Assembly: GCA_023439185.1 (NCBI GenBank)
Contig: JAEXOR010000059.1
Location: forward strand, 47,739-111,738
DNA from: Bacillota bacterium
GTDB lineage: Bacteria > Bacillota > Desulfotomaculia > Desulfotomaculales > Desulfallaceae
DNA: 64,000 nt
Direction: 5' to 3'
Shown here: piece after piece, positions 40,127 to 50,284 of the stretch
Position numbering within the stretch: position 1 is the first letter of the stretch
Layout: every line of letters begins with the position of its first letter
The notes under the pieces: generated by a model
Seen by the model: the letters and a program-made list of their open reading frames with translations, nothing else
Told to the model about the DNA's origin: nothing
The model's database searches: none
Made by a program: the position numbers and the translations under genes

Positions 40127-41386
40127 ATGGCAGAGTTATCCTATAACCAAAAAACAATAGCTGATCCGCTTAAGTATAAGTATAAGGCCTTGGTTGGCGC
40201 CGTATTGGGTTATATTTTCGATGCTCAAGACTTTATGGTACTGGCCCTGGCGATTCCTTTGCTGATCAATGCATGGGACATCAGTTTGGCCAGTGCCGGG
40301 TTAATAGGTACGGCTACAATCTTTGGCGCGGCCTTAAGCGGTTATTTTTGGGGACCGATGACCGATAAGTATGGCCGCAAGAAGATGCTGATATTGTGCC
40401 TGCTCTGGTTTGGTGTCTTTACCTTCTTATGTGGATTTGCGACAAATTATATACAACTAATCATCCTAAGATTTATAGCCGGTATCGGGCTGGGGGGAGA
40501 ATGGGTTATTGGCGCAGCGTTGATCAGTGAGTTTTTCCCTCCTGAACAAAGGGCTCGCGCTACTTCGGCAGTGCAGAGCGGCTGGCCGTTGGGATACGCT
40601 TTGGCTCTTGGCGTAAACGCGTATTTGGTTCCAATCTATGGTTGGCAGATTCTCTTCTTTTCAGGAATCCTTTCTTTGATTGCAGCAGTATATATCGCTG
40701 TAACTGTTCCAGAGTCACCAGCCTGGTTAAAGGCACAAATCAATAAAGCCGAAGGCAAAGAATCGGTATCAATTACGGATGTTAAGGCTTCAACATGGAC
40801 TGATCTATTCAAAGGAGCCAACCTGAAAACCACATTATTGACTTTCGGACTTTGCGCCAGCTGCCTGGTTTCTTACTGGGGAGCGGGATCGTGGATTCCA
40901 GCCTACCTTTCGGCGGAACGGGGTCTGAATATTAAAGAAATGAGCGGTTATTTAATGATTTTAAATGTGGGTGGCTTTATTGGTTATTATTTTTATGGAT
41001 TTCTTGCGGACAAACTCGGACGCCGAACCAACTTTATCTTCGGCTCCCTGGCGTCGGCAGTTGTTATGCTGATCTGGATTAACCAAAGCAGTCCAACAGC
41101 TATATTGTGGATGGCCGGGGTATTTGGTTTTATCACCTACGGCTATTGGGGACCCCTGGCAGCCTTTGTTTCCGAACAATTTCCAACCAATGTACGTGGT
41201 ATCGGAACTGCCTTTGCCTATGCCAGCGGCAGAATGATGTCTGCCTTGGCTCCCTTTTTGATGGGCGGCATTGCCAGCCAATACAGCCTGGGTTTTGCCC
41301 TGGGATTAGTATCCGTGATCTATGCGTCAGGCGCGATATTCGGATACTTAATGAGAGAAACGAGAAACACTATCATAGTTGACTAA
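40127..41386 (+). CDS. MFS transporter, acid:H+ symporter type
   Basis: 419 residues, twelve predicted membrane helices. The sugar-porter/MHS-like signatures are present: DKYGRKKMLI in loop 2-3, RFIAGIGLGGEWVIGAALISEFFPPEQRA in helices 4-5, and DKLGRRTNFI in loop 8-9. A D in helix 1 (FDAQDF) is typical of aromatic-acid and small-carboxylate symporters. GAGGAGG-type ribosome site. Probably brings in the acid degraded by the operon. Confidence 0.88.
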   Translation: MAELSYNQKTIADPLKYKYKALVGAVLGYIFDAQDFMVLALAIPLLINAWDISLASAGLIGTATIFGAALSGYFWGPMTDKYGRKKMLILCLLWFGVFTFLCGFATNYIQLIILRFIAGIGLGGEWVIGAALISEFFPPEQRARATSAVQSGWPLGYALALGVNAYLVPIYGWQILFFSGILSLIAAVYIAVTVPESPAWLKAQINKAEGKESVSITDVKASTWTDLFKGANLKTTLLTFGLCASCLVSYWGAGSWIPAYLSAERGLNIKEMSGYLMILNVGGFIGYYFYGFLADKLGRRTNFIFGSLASAVVMLIWINQSSPTAILWMAGVFGFITYGYWGPLAAFVSEQFPTNVRGIGTAFAYASGRMMSALAPFLMGGIASQYSLGFALGLVSVIYASGAIFGYLMRETRNTIIVD

Positions 41387-41478
41387 ATCCACTAATTAAT
41401 CATTGCCTATCATTGTTGAAGCTCAATTGGGCAAATGATTGCAGGGCGAATTGCAAGGGGCCCGGGGATAGAAGCTGA

Positions 41479-41519
41479 GGGCTTGGCCCATAGGGGCATT
41501 CCTTTTGGGCTTGGCCCAT
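41479..41519. repeat. Two 13-bp repeats in the gap before the hydroxyacyl-CoA genes
   Basis: GGGCTTGGCCCAT at 41479-41491 and 41507-41519, 28 bases apart; each can fold as a GGGC/GCCC hairpin. They lie in the 191-base gap after the transporter gene. No promoter or T tract is evident; possibly an operator or an mRNA processing site. Confidence 0.4.
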
Positions 41520-41577
41520 CAGTTCTTCTTCTCTGAATAACTAAAGGTTCTCCGGTAATCGTATGGAGGTGGAACAC

Positions 41578-42432
41578 ATGGAAATTAAGCAGGTAGGCGT
41601 CTTAGGCGCCGGAACTATGGGGGCCGGTATTGCCCAGGTTGTTGCTGAGGCAGGGCTGAAAGTGACGCTGGTTGACATTGACAATCATAGTTTGCAAGCC
41701 GCTTGGGAAAAAATTAAGCAGTCCTGGCAGAAGGCGGCAGAAAAAGGCAAAATCGATGCTGCCGCCAGGGCTGCCAGGGAAGCCCTGGTTGAATGCAGGG
41801 GAGATATGTCCGGGTTTAAGGACTGTGAGCTGGTCATCGAAGCCATCATCGAAGAAATCGGCGTCAAACAAAAGGTCTTTCAGACCATGGATAATATTTG
41901 CCCGGAACAGGCAATTTTAGCAACCAATACTTCGGCGCTCAGCATCACAGAAATAGCCGCCGCTACCCAAAGGGCCGACCGCGTCCTGGGAATGCATTTT
42001 TTCAATCCGGTTCCGGTCATGAAACTTGTTGAGGTTATTCCCGGCCTTGAAACCAGTAGGAGCACCACACAGTCTGTTGTGGAATTAGCCGAGCGAATAG
42101 GCAAAGAACCTGTGATTGCCAAAGAGGCGCCGGGGTTTTTGGTTAACCGCATTCTGAATCCCTTGGTGAATGAGGCGGCTTTAGTTTACCAGGAGGGTAT
42201 GGCCAGTGCGGAAGAAATCGACAAGGCCATGAAGCTGGGAGCGGGCCTGCCCATGGGGCCGCTGGCGCTGGCCGACTTAGTCGGCTTGGATGTGGTCTTG
42301 AATGTCACGGAATATTTGTTTAAAGAATTTGGCGAATCAAAATACCGCCCGGCCCTGGTCCTTAAGCAGAAAGTTCGCGCGGGGCATCTGGGTGTCAAAA
42401 CCGGCCAAGGGTTCTATGATTACAAGAAGTAA
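41578..42432 (+). CDS. 3-hydroxyacyl-CoA (3-hydroxybutyryl-CoA) dehydrogenase
   Basis: 284 residues from the ATG at 41578, with GGAGGTGG upstream. Oxidises 3-hydroxyacyl-CoA to 3-ketoacyl-CoA with NAD. Rossmann motif GVLGAGTMGAGIAQ, NTSALSIT, the catalytic histidine in GMHFFNPVPVMKLVE, and GFLVNRILNP. Single-domain bacterial type (Hbd). Confidence 0.93.
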   Translation: MEIKQVGVLGAGTMGAGIAQVVAEAGLKVTLVDIDNHSLQAAWEKIKQSWQKAAEKGKIDAAARAAREALVECRGDMSGFKDCELVIEAIIEEIGVKQKVFQTMDNICPEQAILATNTSALSITEIAAATQRADRVLGMHFFNPVPVMKLVEVIPGLETSRSTTQSVVELAERIGKEPVIAKEAPGFLVNRILNPLVNEAALVYQEGMASAEEIDKAMKLGAGLPMGPLALADLVGLDVVLNVTEYLFKEFGESKYRPALVLKQKVRAGHLGVKTGQGFYDYKK

Positions 42433-42444
42433 TGGGGGAAAGTC

Positions 42445-43227
42445 ATGCTTGAATTTAAAAACTTAATTTATCAAAACGAGGAGCACCTTGGCATAATAAC
42501 TTTGCATCGGCCCAAGGTTTTAAATGCCACGAATACCGAGTTATTAAGGGAATTGGCGGAACTGCTGGATATGATCTCTGAGGATGATCAGGTTAGAGCG
42601 CTGATTCTTACCGGCGGAGAGAAAGTTTTTGTCGCCGGTGGTGAAATACAGTTCATGTCTCGGGCAACCCCCTTGGAAATGGAAGCCTTTATTGCCCTGG
42701 GGCACAAAGTCTATGACCGGATCGCTAATTTCGACAAACCGGTTATTGCCGCCATAGCGGGAATGGCTCTGGGCGGAGGATGTGAGCTGGCTTTGGCCTG
42801 CGACATCCGTATTGCTGCCGATAATGCCAAGTTCGGTCAACCGGAAATCAACTTGGGCATCACCCCGGGCGCGGGGGGCACTCAAAGGCTTAGCCGGGTC
42901 GTCGGCCCGGGGTGGGCGAACTATTTGATTATGACCGGGAGGACGATCCCGGCGGATTTGGCCCTAAAGATCGGTCTGGTCACAGAAATCCTCCCCGCGG
43001 ATCAACTGATGACCAGGGCCAGAGAATTGGCCCTGGAATTGGCCTCCAAATCCCCCGTGGCTATGAGACTGGCCAAGAGCTGTATCAATAACGGAGCAAA
43101 CAGCAGTTTATCCTCCGGTCTGCTATATGAGCAAAAGGTATGGGCTTTATTATTTGCTACCGAGGATCAAAAGGAAGGCATGAATGCCTTCCTTGAAAAA
43201 AGAAAACCGGAATTTAAAGGCAAATAA
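42445..43227 (+). CDS. Enoyl-CoA hydratase/isomerase family protein
   Basis: 260 residues. Hydrates trans-2-enoyl-CoA. Crotonase fold with oxyanion-hole segments VFVAGGEI and GMALGGGCELALACDIRIAA, and EINLGITPGAGGTQRL carrying the first catalytic-glutamate position and the next strand. Twelve bases after the previous stop. Confidence 0.92.
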   Translation: MLEFKNLIYQNEEHLGIITLHRPKVLNATNTELLRELAELLDMISEDDQVRALILTGGEKVFVAGGEIQFMSRATPLEMEAFIALGHKVYDRIANFDKPVIAAIAGMALGGGCELALACDIRIAADNAKFGQPEINLGITPGAGGTQRLSRVVGPGWANYLIMTGRTIPADLALKIGLVTEILPADQLMTRARELALELASKSPVAMRLAKSCINNGANSSLSSGLLYEQKVWALLFATEDQKEGMNAFLEKRKPEFKGK

Positions 43228-43247
43228 ACTGGAGTAGTGAGGTAAAT

Positions 43248-44594
43248 ATGAACTATCTGCAAGAATACCGAAGCAAGCTTAGAGCGGCTGATGAGGCGGT
43301 AAAGGTCGTCAAGTCGGGAGATACCGTTCACTATGGTGAGTTTGCCATGACTTCTCACGTTTTAGACGAAGCCTTAGCCCGGAGAAGAGATGAACTGGAT
43401 GACGTAATTATCAGAACGGTATGCAATTTATTCCCCCCGAAAACTATACTGTCCGATCCGGAAAAAGAGCACTTTATCCTGCATGAATCCTTTATGAGTG
43501 GGGCAACCCGCAAATTACACGACCAGGATATGGGCTACCACCTGCCGATTACCTATCATGAATGTGGCAGTTACTACGACTTGGGCACCATACCCGTTGA
43601 CGCGGCCTTGTTAAAGGTAGCTCCGATGGATAAACATGGCTACTTTAACCTGGGTGTTTCCAATTCAGTGACCTCAAATGTTTTAGCCGCCGCGAAAAAA
43701 GTCATTGTGGAGGTGAATACCTCTATACCCAGGTGCTTGGGCGGAGTTAAAGAGGCTGTACACATTTCCAAGGTTGACTATATCGTGGAAGGGGACAATC
43801 AGCCGCTGGTTGAGATCCCTACCGCGCAGGTAAGTGAAGCAGACAGGGCAATTGCCGCCCTGATTATGGAAAAAATTGAAGACGGCGCCTGCCTCCAATT
43901 AGGGATCGGCGGAATGCCCAATACCATTGGCAAGCTGATTGCCGAATCCGATCTCAAGGACATCGGGGTGCACACTGAAATGCTGGTGGAATCCATGGTG
44001 GACATGTATGAAGCGGGGAAAATTACCGGGGCCAGAAAAACCTTGGATCCCGGGAAAATTGTCTATACCTTTGCCATGGGAACCCGGCGGCTTTATGACT
44101 TCATGGATGACAACCCCGCCTGTGCCAGCTTTCCCGCTGATTATACCAACAATCCCTATGTCATTGCCCAAAATGACAAGGTCGTCTCCATTAACAACTC
44201 GCTGGAGATCGATCTGTACGGGCAAATTTGTTCGGAATCCTCAGGAACCAGGCAGATATCAGGTACCGGAGGACAATTGGATTTTCATTTCGGAGCCTAC
44301 AAATCAAAAGGCGGCAAAGGATTTATCTGTCTGAGTTCAACCACGACGAATAAGAATGGCGAGCTGATATCCAGAATAAAACCTGTTTTAACTCCGGGCG
44401 GAATAGCCACAGTGCCCAGAAGCTTAACCAGCTATGTGGTCACCGAGTACGGCATAACCAAAATACTCAAAGGGCTCAGTACCTGGGAAAGAGCAGAGGA
44501 ACTAATCAAGGTGGCACATCCTGATTTTCGCGATGAACTTATTAAAGAAGCCCAGAAAAACAAAATCTGGAGACGGTCCAATCGAATCGCTTAA
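43248..44594 (+). CDS. Acetyl-CoA hydrolase/transferase family CoA transferase
   Basis: 448 residues. Family I CoA transferase of the 4-hydroxybutyrate/butyrate:acetyl-CoA type. The catalytic glutamate lies in GVHTEMLVESMVDM; the GIGGMPNT, FAMGTRRLYDFMDDNP and QISGTGGQLDFHFGAYKS motifs are intact. Since the operon has no acyl-CoA ligase, this enzyme is the likely activator of the incoming acid, using acetyl-CoA or a pathway acyl-CoA as donor. Confidence 0.92.
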   Translation: MNYLQEYRSKLRAADEAVKVVKSGDTVHYGEFAMTSHVLDEALARRRDELDDVIIRTVCNLFPPKTILSDPEKEHFILHESFMSGATRKLHDQDMGYHLPITYHECGSYYDLGTIPVDAALLKVAPMDKHGYFNLGVSNSVTSNVLAAAKKVIVEVNTSIPRCLGGVKEAVHISKVDYIVEGDNQPLVEIPTAQVSEADRAIAALIMEKIEDGACLQLGIGGMPNTIGKLIAESDLKDIGVHTEMLVESMVDMYEAGKITGARKTLDPGKIVYTFAMGTRRLYDFMDDNPACASFPADYTNNPYVIAQNDKVVSINNSLEIDLYGQICSESSGTRQISGTGGQLDFHFGAYKSKGGKGFICLSSTTTNKNGELISRIKPVLTPGGIATVPRSLTSYVVTEYGITKILKGLSTWERAEELIKVAHPDFRDELIKEAQKNKIWRRSNRIA

Positions 44595-44625
44595 AAAGCA
44601 ATTAAATTTTAGAGGGGGAGTTATT

Positions 44626-45822
44626 TTGACTCGGGAAGTGGTCATTGTCGCGGCAACCCGTACTGCTATCGGTGATTTTCAGGGCGCCTTAAAAAAGCTG
44701 ACCGCCGTTGAATTAGGAACAATCAGCGGTAAAGGGGCCTTAGAGAAGTTCAAGATCGATCCCGGCGTGATTGATGAAGTCGTTGTAGCGCATACTTTGC
44801 AGGGAGGGGCTAAAGGGAACCCCGCCCGTCAGGTCCAGAATAATTGCGGCATTCCTATGGATCAAGGGGTCCACGCCGTAACCGTTAACCAGCAGTGCGC
44901 CTCAGGTATTCGCGCCCTGGAGATAGCCTGCCACGATATCCTGATGGGCAAAAGTGAGGCAGCCTTTGTAGGGGGGATCGAAAGCTTCAGTAATGCTCCC
45001 TACTACCTTTTCCAAGCCAGAGAGGGATACCGGATGTTTCACGGCAACGACGGTCCCTGGGACGCCATGATTTACGACGGACTGCAATGCGGCATCCTGG
45101 GATATCATATGGGCATTACCGCTGAAAACCTGCAGAAAAAGTATCAGATTTCCCGGGAGGAGCAGGATGAATTAGCCTTTATCAGCCACACCCGAGCGGT
45201 TCAAGCCATTCAGGAAGGCAAGTTTAAAGAAGAAATTATCCCTGTGGAGATCCGCTCCAAAAAGGGAACAAAAATATTTGCTGAGGATGAACATCCCCGC
45301 GCCGACATCAGCCGGGAAGTACTGGCTAAGATGTCTCCGGTCTTCTTGAAAGATGGCACTGTTACGGCTGGAAATTCTTCAGGTCTGAATGACGCAGGCG
45401 CTACCCTGATCATAATGACCAGGGAAAGGGCGGCCGAGCTGGGTTTAAAACCCCTGGCCAGGGTAGCGGCCACTGCAAATTATGGGGTTGATGCCGGCAT
45501 CATGGGCATCGGTCCTGTTTATGCCATTCCCCGGGCTCTTAAATATGCCGGCTTAACTCAAGGGCAAATCGGCTATTTCGAAATCAACGAGGCTTTTGCG
45601 GCCCAGTGGCTGGCCTGCAATCGGGAACTGAAGATAAACATGAATATGGTAAACGCCAACGGTTCCGGTATTAGCCTGGGACATCCCACCGGATGCACGG
45701 GAGTAAGACTGATCGTGTCGCTGATTTATGAAATGAGAAGACGTAAGGTTCAATATGGGTGCGCATCTCTGTGCTCCGGCGGCGGTCCGGCAGGAGCAGC
45801 GATAATCGAATTATGCGATTAG
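44626..45822 (+). CDS. Acetyl-CoA acetyltransferase (thiolase)
   Basis: 398 residues from the TTG at 44626, preceded by GAGGGGGAG; a longer upstream frame overlaps the CoA-transferase gene and is not thiolase-like. Active-site cysteine in NQQCASGIRALE, histidine in LGHPTGCTG, second cysteine in LCSGGGPAGA. Cleaves 3-ketoacyl-CoA to acetyl-CoA. Length standard. Confidence 0.93.
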   Translation: MTREVVIVAATRTAIGDFQGALKKLTAVELGTISGKGALEKFKIDPGVIDEVVVAHTLQGGAKGNPARQVQNNCGIPMDQGVHAVTVNQQCASGIRALEIACHDILMGKSEAAFVGGIESFSNAPYYLFQAREGYRMFHGNDGPWDAMIYDGLQCGILGYHMGITAENLQKKYQISREEQDELAFISHTRAVQAIQEGKFKEEIIPVEIRSKKGTKIFAEDEHPRADISREVLAKMSPVFLKDGTVTAGNSSGLNDAGATLIIMTRERAAELGLKPLARVAATANYGVDAGIMGIGPVYAIPRALKYAGLTQGQIGYFEINEAFAAQWLACNRELKINMNMVNANGSGISLGHPTGCTGVRLIVSLIYEMRRRKVQYGCASLCSGGGPAGAAIIELCD

Positions 45823-45874
45823 TTTAATCAATACCTTGTGCAAAAATTAACATGCTAAGAAGGTGTCAGAAAAA

Positions 45875-47713
45875 ATGGGAGCAAATTTCGCTTACAAAAA
45901 TACCAGAGATCTGGAATTCATTTTACAAGAATGGCTTCCCAGCGAGGAAATCTTTAATTATGACAAATTCAAAGACTACTATGCCAAGGAGGAGATCGGG
46001 TTAATCCTGGACCCCATCCTCAAATTATGCAAACAAGTGGTAGAACCGGTCAACGAAGAAACCATTAAAAATCCGGTTCAGTTTGAGAATGGCAAGGTGA
46101 TTTCCCCTTCCGGGATGGGGGACCTGTTTAAACGTTTGCAGCAGGAAGGATGGGGAACCAGCAACATTAGCGAGGACGAGGACGCCATGGTCCTGCCCCA
46201 TATTTTGTACGCCATGATCTGGGAGTTAATCGGAGCAGCCAACCCGTCCCTGACTCCCTATATTGAGCTTACGGACGGGGCTGCCAATTTAATTCAGAGC
46301 TTTGGGGATGAGCAACTAAAAAGCATGTTTTTGCCGAAGATGATGGATGGCAGTTGGTCCGGAACGATGTGCCTGACTGAGCCCGGCGCCGGGTCGGATG
46401 TGGGGGATATCACCTCGAAAGCCTATTCTACCGCTGACCCCGGGATTTTTAAAATTAAAGGCAGCAAGATTTTCATTACCGGCGGCGACAATGACTTTAC
46501 AGAAAATATAGTTCATCTCTTTCTGGGCCGGGTGGAAGGGGCCAGACCCGGAACCGCCGGAATTTCTCTGTTTATTGTCCCTAAATACTGGGTTAACGAA
46601 GATGGCGGTCTTGAAGATAACGATGTTCAGACCACCGGGATCGAACATAAAATGGGCCTGCTGGGCTCGATTACCGCTTCCCTGACCTTCGGTGAAAACA
46701 ATGGCTGCCGGGGCTGGCTGCTGGGCATCAATCCCCTGGAAAATGAAGGTAAAGGAAACGGCATGGCGCAAATGTTCCAGATGATGAATTTAGCCCGATT
46801 GGAAACCGGGCTGTCAGCCCTCTCCTGCCTTTGCAATGCCTTTTACAACGCCAGGGACTATTGCCGGGAGAGAATTCAGGGCCGGCTTATTGCGGACCCC
46901 AGGGGCGAACGGGTGCCAATTATCAAACATGAGGATATCAAAGGAACCCTTCTCCTGGGCAAGGCGCATATGGAGGCCATCCGGGCCATGATGTACAAGA
47001 CATTTTTTGCTTTTGATGTGCGCCATCATGATCCGGATCCGGAAATCCGGAAAAAAGCCTCCGACCTCGTTGAGGTGGCGACGCCCCTTTGTAAAGCCTA
47101 TGCCAGTGACGAAGCCTGGTGGCTAATTGGTGAAGCCCTGCAGACCTATGGCGGATATGGCTACACGAACGAATATCCAATTAGTCAGATAGCCAGGGAT
47201 GTCAAAATCTATTCCATTTGGGAAGGAACTAACTTTATCCAGTCCATGGATCTGGTGGGACGCAAATGGTCCCTGGAAAAAGGCCAGGTCTTTGCCCGGT
47301 TTTTACAAAGCATTGCGGAATTCTACGCCAACAATCAGGGCAATCAAGACTTCCGGGGAGAGTTTGAAATTCTCGGCCAGGCGCTTGAAGCTTACCGGGA
47401 GATACAATCTGCCCTGCAAACTTATAAGAGCAATCACCGGCCGGAAATGATGCCTCTTTACTCCCGCAGAATCCTGACGGTTACGGCTCAGTTGTATGCC
47501 GGCAGTCTGATTCTCGACCAGGCGTTACTGGCCGGAAAAAGGATTAAAGAATTAAGTGCGGATCATTATGACTATGCCTTCTATGCCGGTAAAGTGGCCG
47601 CGGCCAAGTACTATTTGGGCAATGTGGTGCCCAATGTGATGACTCTGGCCAAAATTATTAAGCATGGCGATACTTCGGCCATCGACATTCCCCTGGAAGC
47701 CTTTGACTATTGA
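45875..47713 (+). CDS. Acyl-CoA dehydrogenase, long form
   Basis: 612 residues from the ATG at 45875; a GTG four codons upstream is the alternative. Flavoprotein with an extended N-terminus (Acyl-CoA_dh_N-like) and a C-terminal helical extension, as in the long AidB/FadE-like group. CLTEPGAGSDVGDI is the FAD/substrate loop; YGGYGYTNEYPISQIARD then SIWEGTNFIQ carries the catalytic glutamate. The large form is common in anaerobic fatty-acid oxidisers. Electron acceptor (EtfAB) is not encoded in the window. Confidence 0.9.
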   Translation: MGANFAYKNTRDLEFILQEWLPSEEIFNYDKFKDYYAKEEIGLILDPILKLCKQVVEPVNEETIKNPVQFENGKVISPSGMGDLFKRLQQEGWGTSNISEDEDAMVLPHILYAMIWELIGAANPSLTPYIELTDGAANLIQSFGDEQLKSMFLPKMMDGSWSGTMCLTEPGAGSDVGDITSKAYSTADPGIFKIKGSKIFITGGDNDFTENIVHLFLGRVEGARPGTAGISLFIVPKYWVNEDGGLEDNDVQTTGIEHKMGLLGSITASLTFGENNGCRGWLLGINPLENEGKGNGMAQMFQMMNLARLETGLSALSCLCNAFYNARDYCRERIQGRLIADPRGERVPIIKHEDIKGTLLLGKAHMEAIRAMMYKTFFAFDVRHHDPDPEIRKKASDLVEVATPLCKAYASDEAWWLIGEALQTYGGYGYTNEYPISQIARDVKIYSIWEGTNFIQSMDLVGRKWSLEKGQVFARFLQSIAEFYANNQGNQDFRGEFEILGQALEAYREIQSALQTYKSNHRPEMMPLYSRRILTVTAQLYAGSLILDQALLAGKRIKELSADHYDYAFYAGKVAAAKYYLGNVVPNVMTLAKIIKHGDTSAIDIPLEAFDY

Positions 47714-47775
47714 AAATGAGGTGGACACAGGCTGATCAAGCTCGCCGGGATTATCAAGAAGCAGGTGGTGATGTC

Positions 47776-48567
47776 ATGGAAAATCAGGGATACACGTCCC
47801 TTCTTTGCGAGCAAGAGGAAGGCGTGGCCACGGTAGTCATTAACCGGGCCGAGGTTATGAATGCCCTGAACGAACAGGTTTTTAAGGAACTCGACAGAAT
47901 GTTTGACGAACTGGAAGCAGATGATCGGGTTAAGGCAGTGATTTTAACCGGCAGCGGTAAAAAATCCTTTGCCGCCGGGACAGACATAAGCCAAATGCAG
48001 GAGATGACCACCCTTGAGGCGCGTAAACTGGCCCTGGCTGTCAAAGCAGCCCAGGATAAGATAGCGTCCATCAGCAAACCGGTGATCGCGGCGGTTAACG
48101 GCTTTGCCCTGGGTGGCGGCTGCGAGGTGGCGATGTGCTGTGACTTCCGGATTGCCGCCGAGAATGCCCGGTTCGGTCAGCCGGAAATCACCCTGGGTAT
48201 CCTGCCCGGCGGCGGCGGAACTCAGCGTCTTACGCATCTGGTGGGTTTGGCAAAAGCCAAAGATCTGGTTTTAACCGGAAGAATCATTGACGCCCGGGAA
48301 GCCCTGGAGATTGGCCTGGTTAACAAGGTGGTAACGGCGGATTTACTGATTAGTGAAGCTAAAAAGCTGGCCGGCAGCCTCGCTGAAAAGAGCGGGTTTG
48401 CCTTGAACATGGCCAAGGCGGCGCTGAACCGGAGTGTCAGTTTGGATCTTGATAGCGGGTTGGATTATGAAATCGAGTGTTTCGCGGCTTGCTTCTCAAC
48501 CCATGATCAAAAAGAGGGCATGGCTGCCTTTGCAAAAAAAAGGAAGCCGAAATTTATCGGCAGATAA
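47776..48567 (+). CDS. Enoyl-CoA hydratase
   Basis: 263 residues from the ATG at 47776; an ATG at 47710 lacks a ribosome site and adds an unlikely N-terminus. Oxyanion segments SFAAGTDI and GFALGGGCEVAMCCDFRIAA, and ITLGILPGGGGTQRL. More like 3-hydroxybutyryl-CoA dehydratase (Crt) than its paralogue at 42445. Confidence 0.92.
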   Translation: MENQGYTSLLCEQEEGVATVVINRAEVMNALNEQVFKELDRMFDELEADDRVKAVILTGSGKKSFAAGTDISQMQEMTTLEARKLALAVKAAQDKIASISKPVIAAVNGFALGGGCEVAMCCDFRIAAENARFGQPEITLGILPGGGGTQRLTHLVGLAKAKDLVLTGRIIDAREALEIGLVNKVVTADLLISEAKKLAGSLAEKSGFALNMAKAALNRSVSLDLDSGLDYEIECFAACFSTHDQKEGMAAFAKKRKPKFIGR

Positions 48568-48613
48568 ACTTCCTGTCCGGATTAATGACGATGATAAAGA
48601 GGTGCTTAACAAA

Positions 48614-49459
48614 ATGGAAATTAAAAATGTGACGGTCGTCGGCGCCGGCGCCATGGGCCTGGGAATTGCCCAGGTATCAGCTCAGGCGGGCTATCAGGTC
48701 ATTTTAAATGATATTTCGGAGGAGCAGCTGGAAAAGGCGCTGAAAGCCATTGCCAGATCCCTGGATAAGAGCGTGGAAAAGGGCAAGCTTACGGCTGAGT
48801 CCAGAGATGTGATTCTGGGCCGGCTCAGAACCACCACGGACCTGGCCGAAGCTGTGCAAGATGCCGACCTGGTGGTTGAGGCGGTTTTTGAAAACCTTGC
48901 TCTAAAACAGGATATTTTCAAAAGGATCGATCAAATAGCTCCCCAACACACTATTTTTGGCTCCAACACGTCCACCCTCCCCATCGCGGCCATCGCCGGC
49001 GGAACCGGACGGCTTGACAAATTCGTGGGGATACACTTTATGAATCCGGTTCCCCTGATGAAGGGCGTGGAATTGATTCGCGGCCGTCATACTTCGGAGG
49101 AAACCCTGCAGATCAGCTTGGATTATGTTAAGTCCCTAGGCAAAGAAACGGCCATCGCAGCGGACTACGCGGGGTTTATCGTCAGCCGGATCCTTGACGC
49201 CATGCTTAATGAGGCAGTCAAGTGCGTGATGGACGGAAACGAACCAGAGGAAATTGATAAAGCCATGAAGCTCTGCTGCAACTTCCCCATAGGACCGCTG
49301 GCCTTAATTGATCTGGTAGGGGCGGATATAGTCCTCAACGGACTGGAAACCATGCGAGGAGACTTCGGGGATAAATATACCCCCGCGCCGCTGCTCAATC
49401 AGATGGTCAGAGGCGGTGACTTAGGCCGCAAAACGGGCCGGGGTTTCTATAAATATTAA
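48614..49459 (+). CDS. 3-hydroxyacyl-CoA dehydrogenase
   Basis: 281 residues from the ATG at 48614, GAGGTG ten bases upstream. VTVVGAGAMGLGIAQ, SNTSTLPI, GIHFMNPVPLMKGVE with the catalytic histidine, and GFIVSRILDAM. Paralogue of 41578, so the operon has two full hydratase/dehydrogenase pairs. Confidence 0.93.
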   Translation: MEIKNVTVVGAGAMGLGIAQVSAQAGYQVILNDISEEQLEKALKAIARSLDKSVEKGKLTAESRDVILGRLRTTTDLAEAVQDADLVVEAVFENLALKQDIFKRIDQIAPQHTIFGSNTSTLPIAAIAGGTGRLDKFVGIHFMNPVPLMKGVELIRGRHTSEETLQISLDYVKSLGKETAIAADYAGFIVSRILDAMLNEAVKCVMDGNEPEEIDKAMKLCCNFPIGPLALIDLVGADIVLNGLETMRGDFGDKYTPAPLLNQMVRGGDLGRKTGRGFYKY

Positions 49460-49501
49460 AACTACGGGTACTTGCACACAGAAATCAGGGAGGGACATCT
49501 G

Positions 49502-50242
49502 ATGCTCTTAAAAGACAAGGTAGCTATTGTTACCGGCGGGGCAAGAGGAATCGGCAGGGAAACTGCCCTGGTATTTGCCCGCGCAGGGGCCAAAGTGGTG
49601 GTGGCTGATTTCGATCAGGAAGCGGGAGAAAAAACCGCCGGCGATATCAATACCTCAGACGGCCAGGCTATTTTTATACCGGTGGACGTGACGGACAGGG
49701 ATAGTGTCCAGGCAATGGTCAATGAAACCAGGGAACGCTTCGGCCACATCGACATCCTGGTCAACAATGCGGGCATTACCGCCGACGCCTTCCTGATTAA
49801 CATGACGGAAGCTCAATGGGATAAGGTTATTGGGGTTAACTTAAAGGGTGTCTTTAATTGCACCCAGCTTGTCGCTCCTGCCATGATTGAACAGGGAGCG
49901 GGGGTTATTCTCAACGCCTCTTCTGTGGTTGGCGTGTATGGGAATGCAGGTCAGACAAACTATGCCGCAACCAAATCCGGGGTTATCGGTCTGACCAAGT
50001 CCTGGGCTAAAGAACTGGGCAGAAAGGGTATCCGGGTTAATGCCGTGGCGCCGGGCTTTATTATATCCGACATGACCGCCAAGGTTCCGGACAAGGTGCT
50101 GGAAATAATGAAGGAAAAAACAGCTCTCGGACGGCTGGGCAACGTGCAGGACATCGCTCAAACTTACCTGTTCCTGGCGTCGGGTTACGCCTCCTATATA
50201 ACGGGTCAGGTGCTGGGGGTCGATGGCGGACTGGTCATCTAA
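49502..50242 (+). CDS. SDR dehydrogenase, 3-oxoacyl-reductase (FabG/PhaB) type
   Basis: 246 residues from the ATG at 49502, with GGGAGGG nine bases upstream. TGGARGIG, NNAG, NASSVVGVYGNAGQTNYAATK, VAPGFI, GQVLGVDGG: the canonical FabG-like set. In a catabolic operon it probably oxidises a hydroxyacyl or hydroxy-acid intermediate rather than serving fatty-acid synthesis. Confidence 0.9.
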   Translation: MLLKDKVAIVTGGARGIGRETALVFARAGAKVVVADFDQEAGEKTAGDINTSDGQAIFIPVDVTDRDSVQAMVNETRERFGHIDILVNNAGITADAFLINMTEAQWDKVIGVNLKGVFNCTQLVAPAMIEQGAGVILNASSVVGVYGNAGQTNYAATKSGVIGLTKSWAKELGRKGIRVNAVAPGFIISDMTAKVPDKVLEIMKEKTALGRLGNVQDIAQTYLFLASGYASYITGQVLGVDGGLVI

Positions 50243-50284
50243 ACCTTGAAGATAGGGTTTAAACAAACCTTGGGAGTGAAAAAG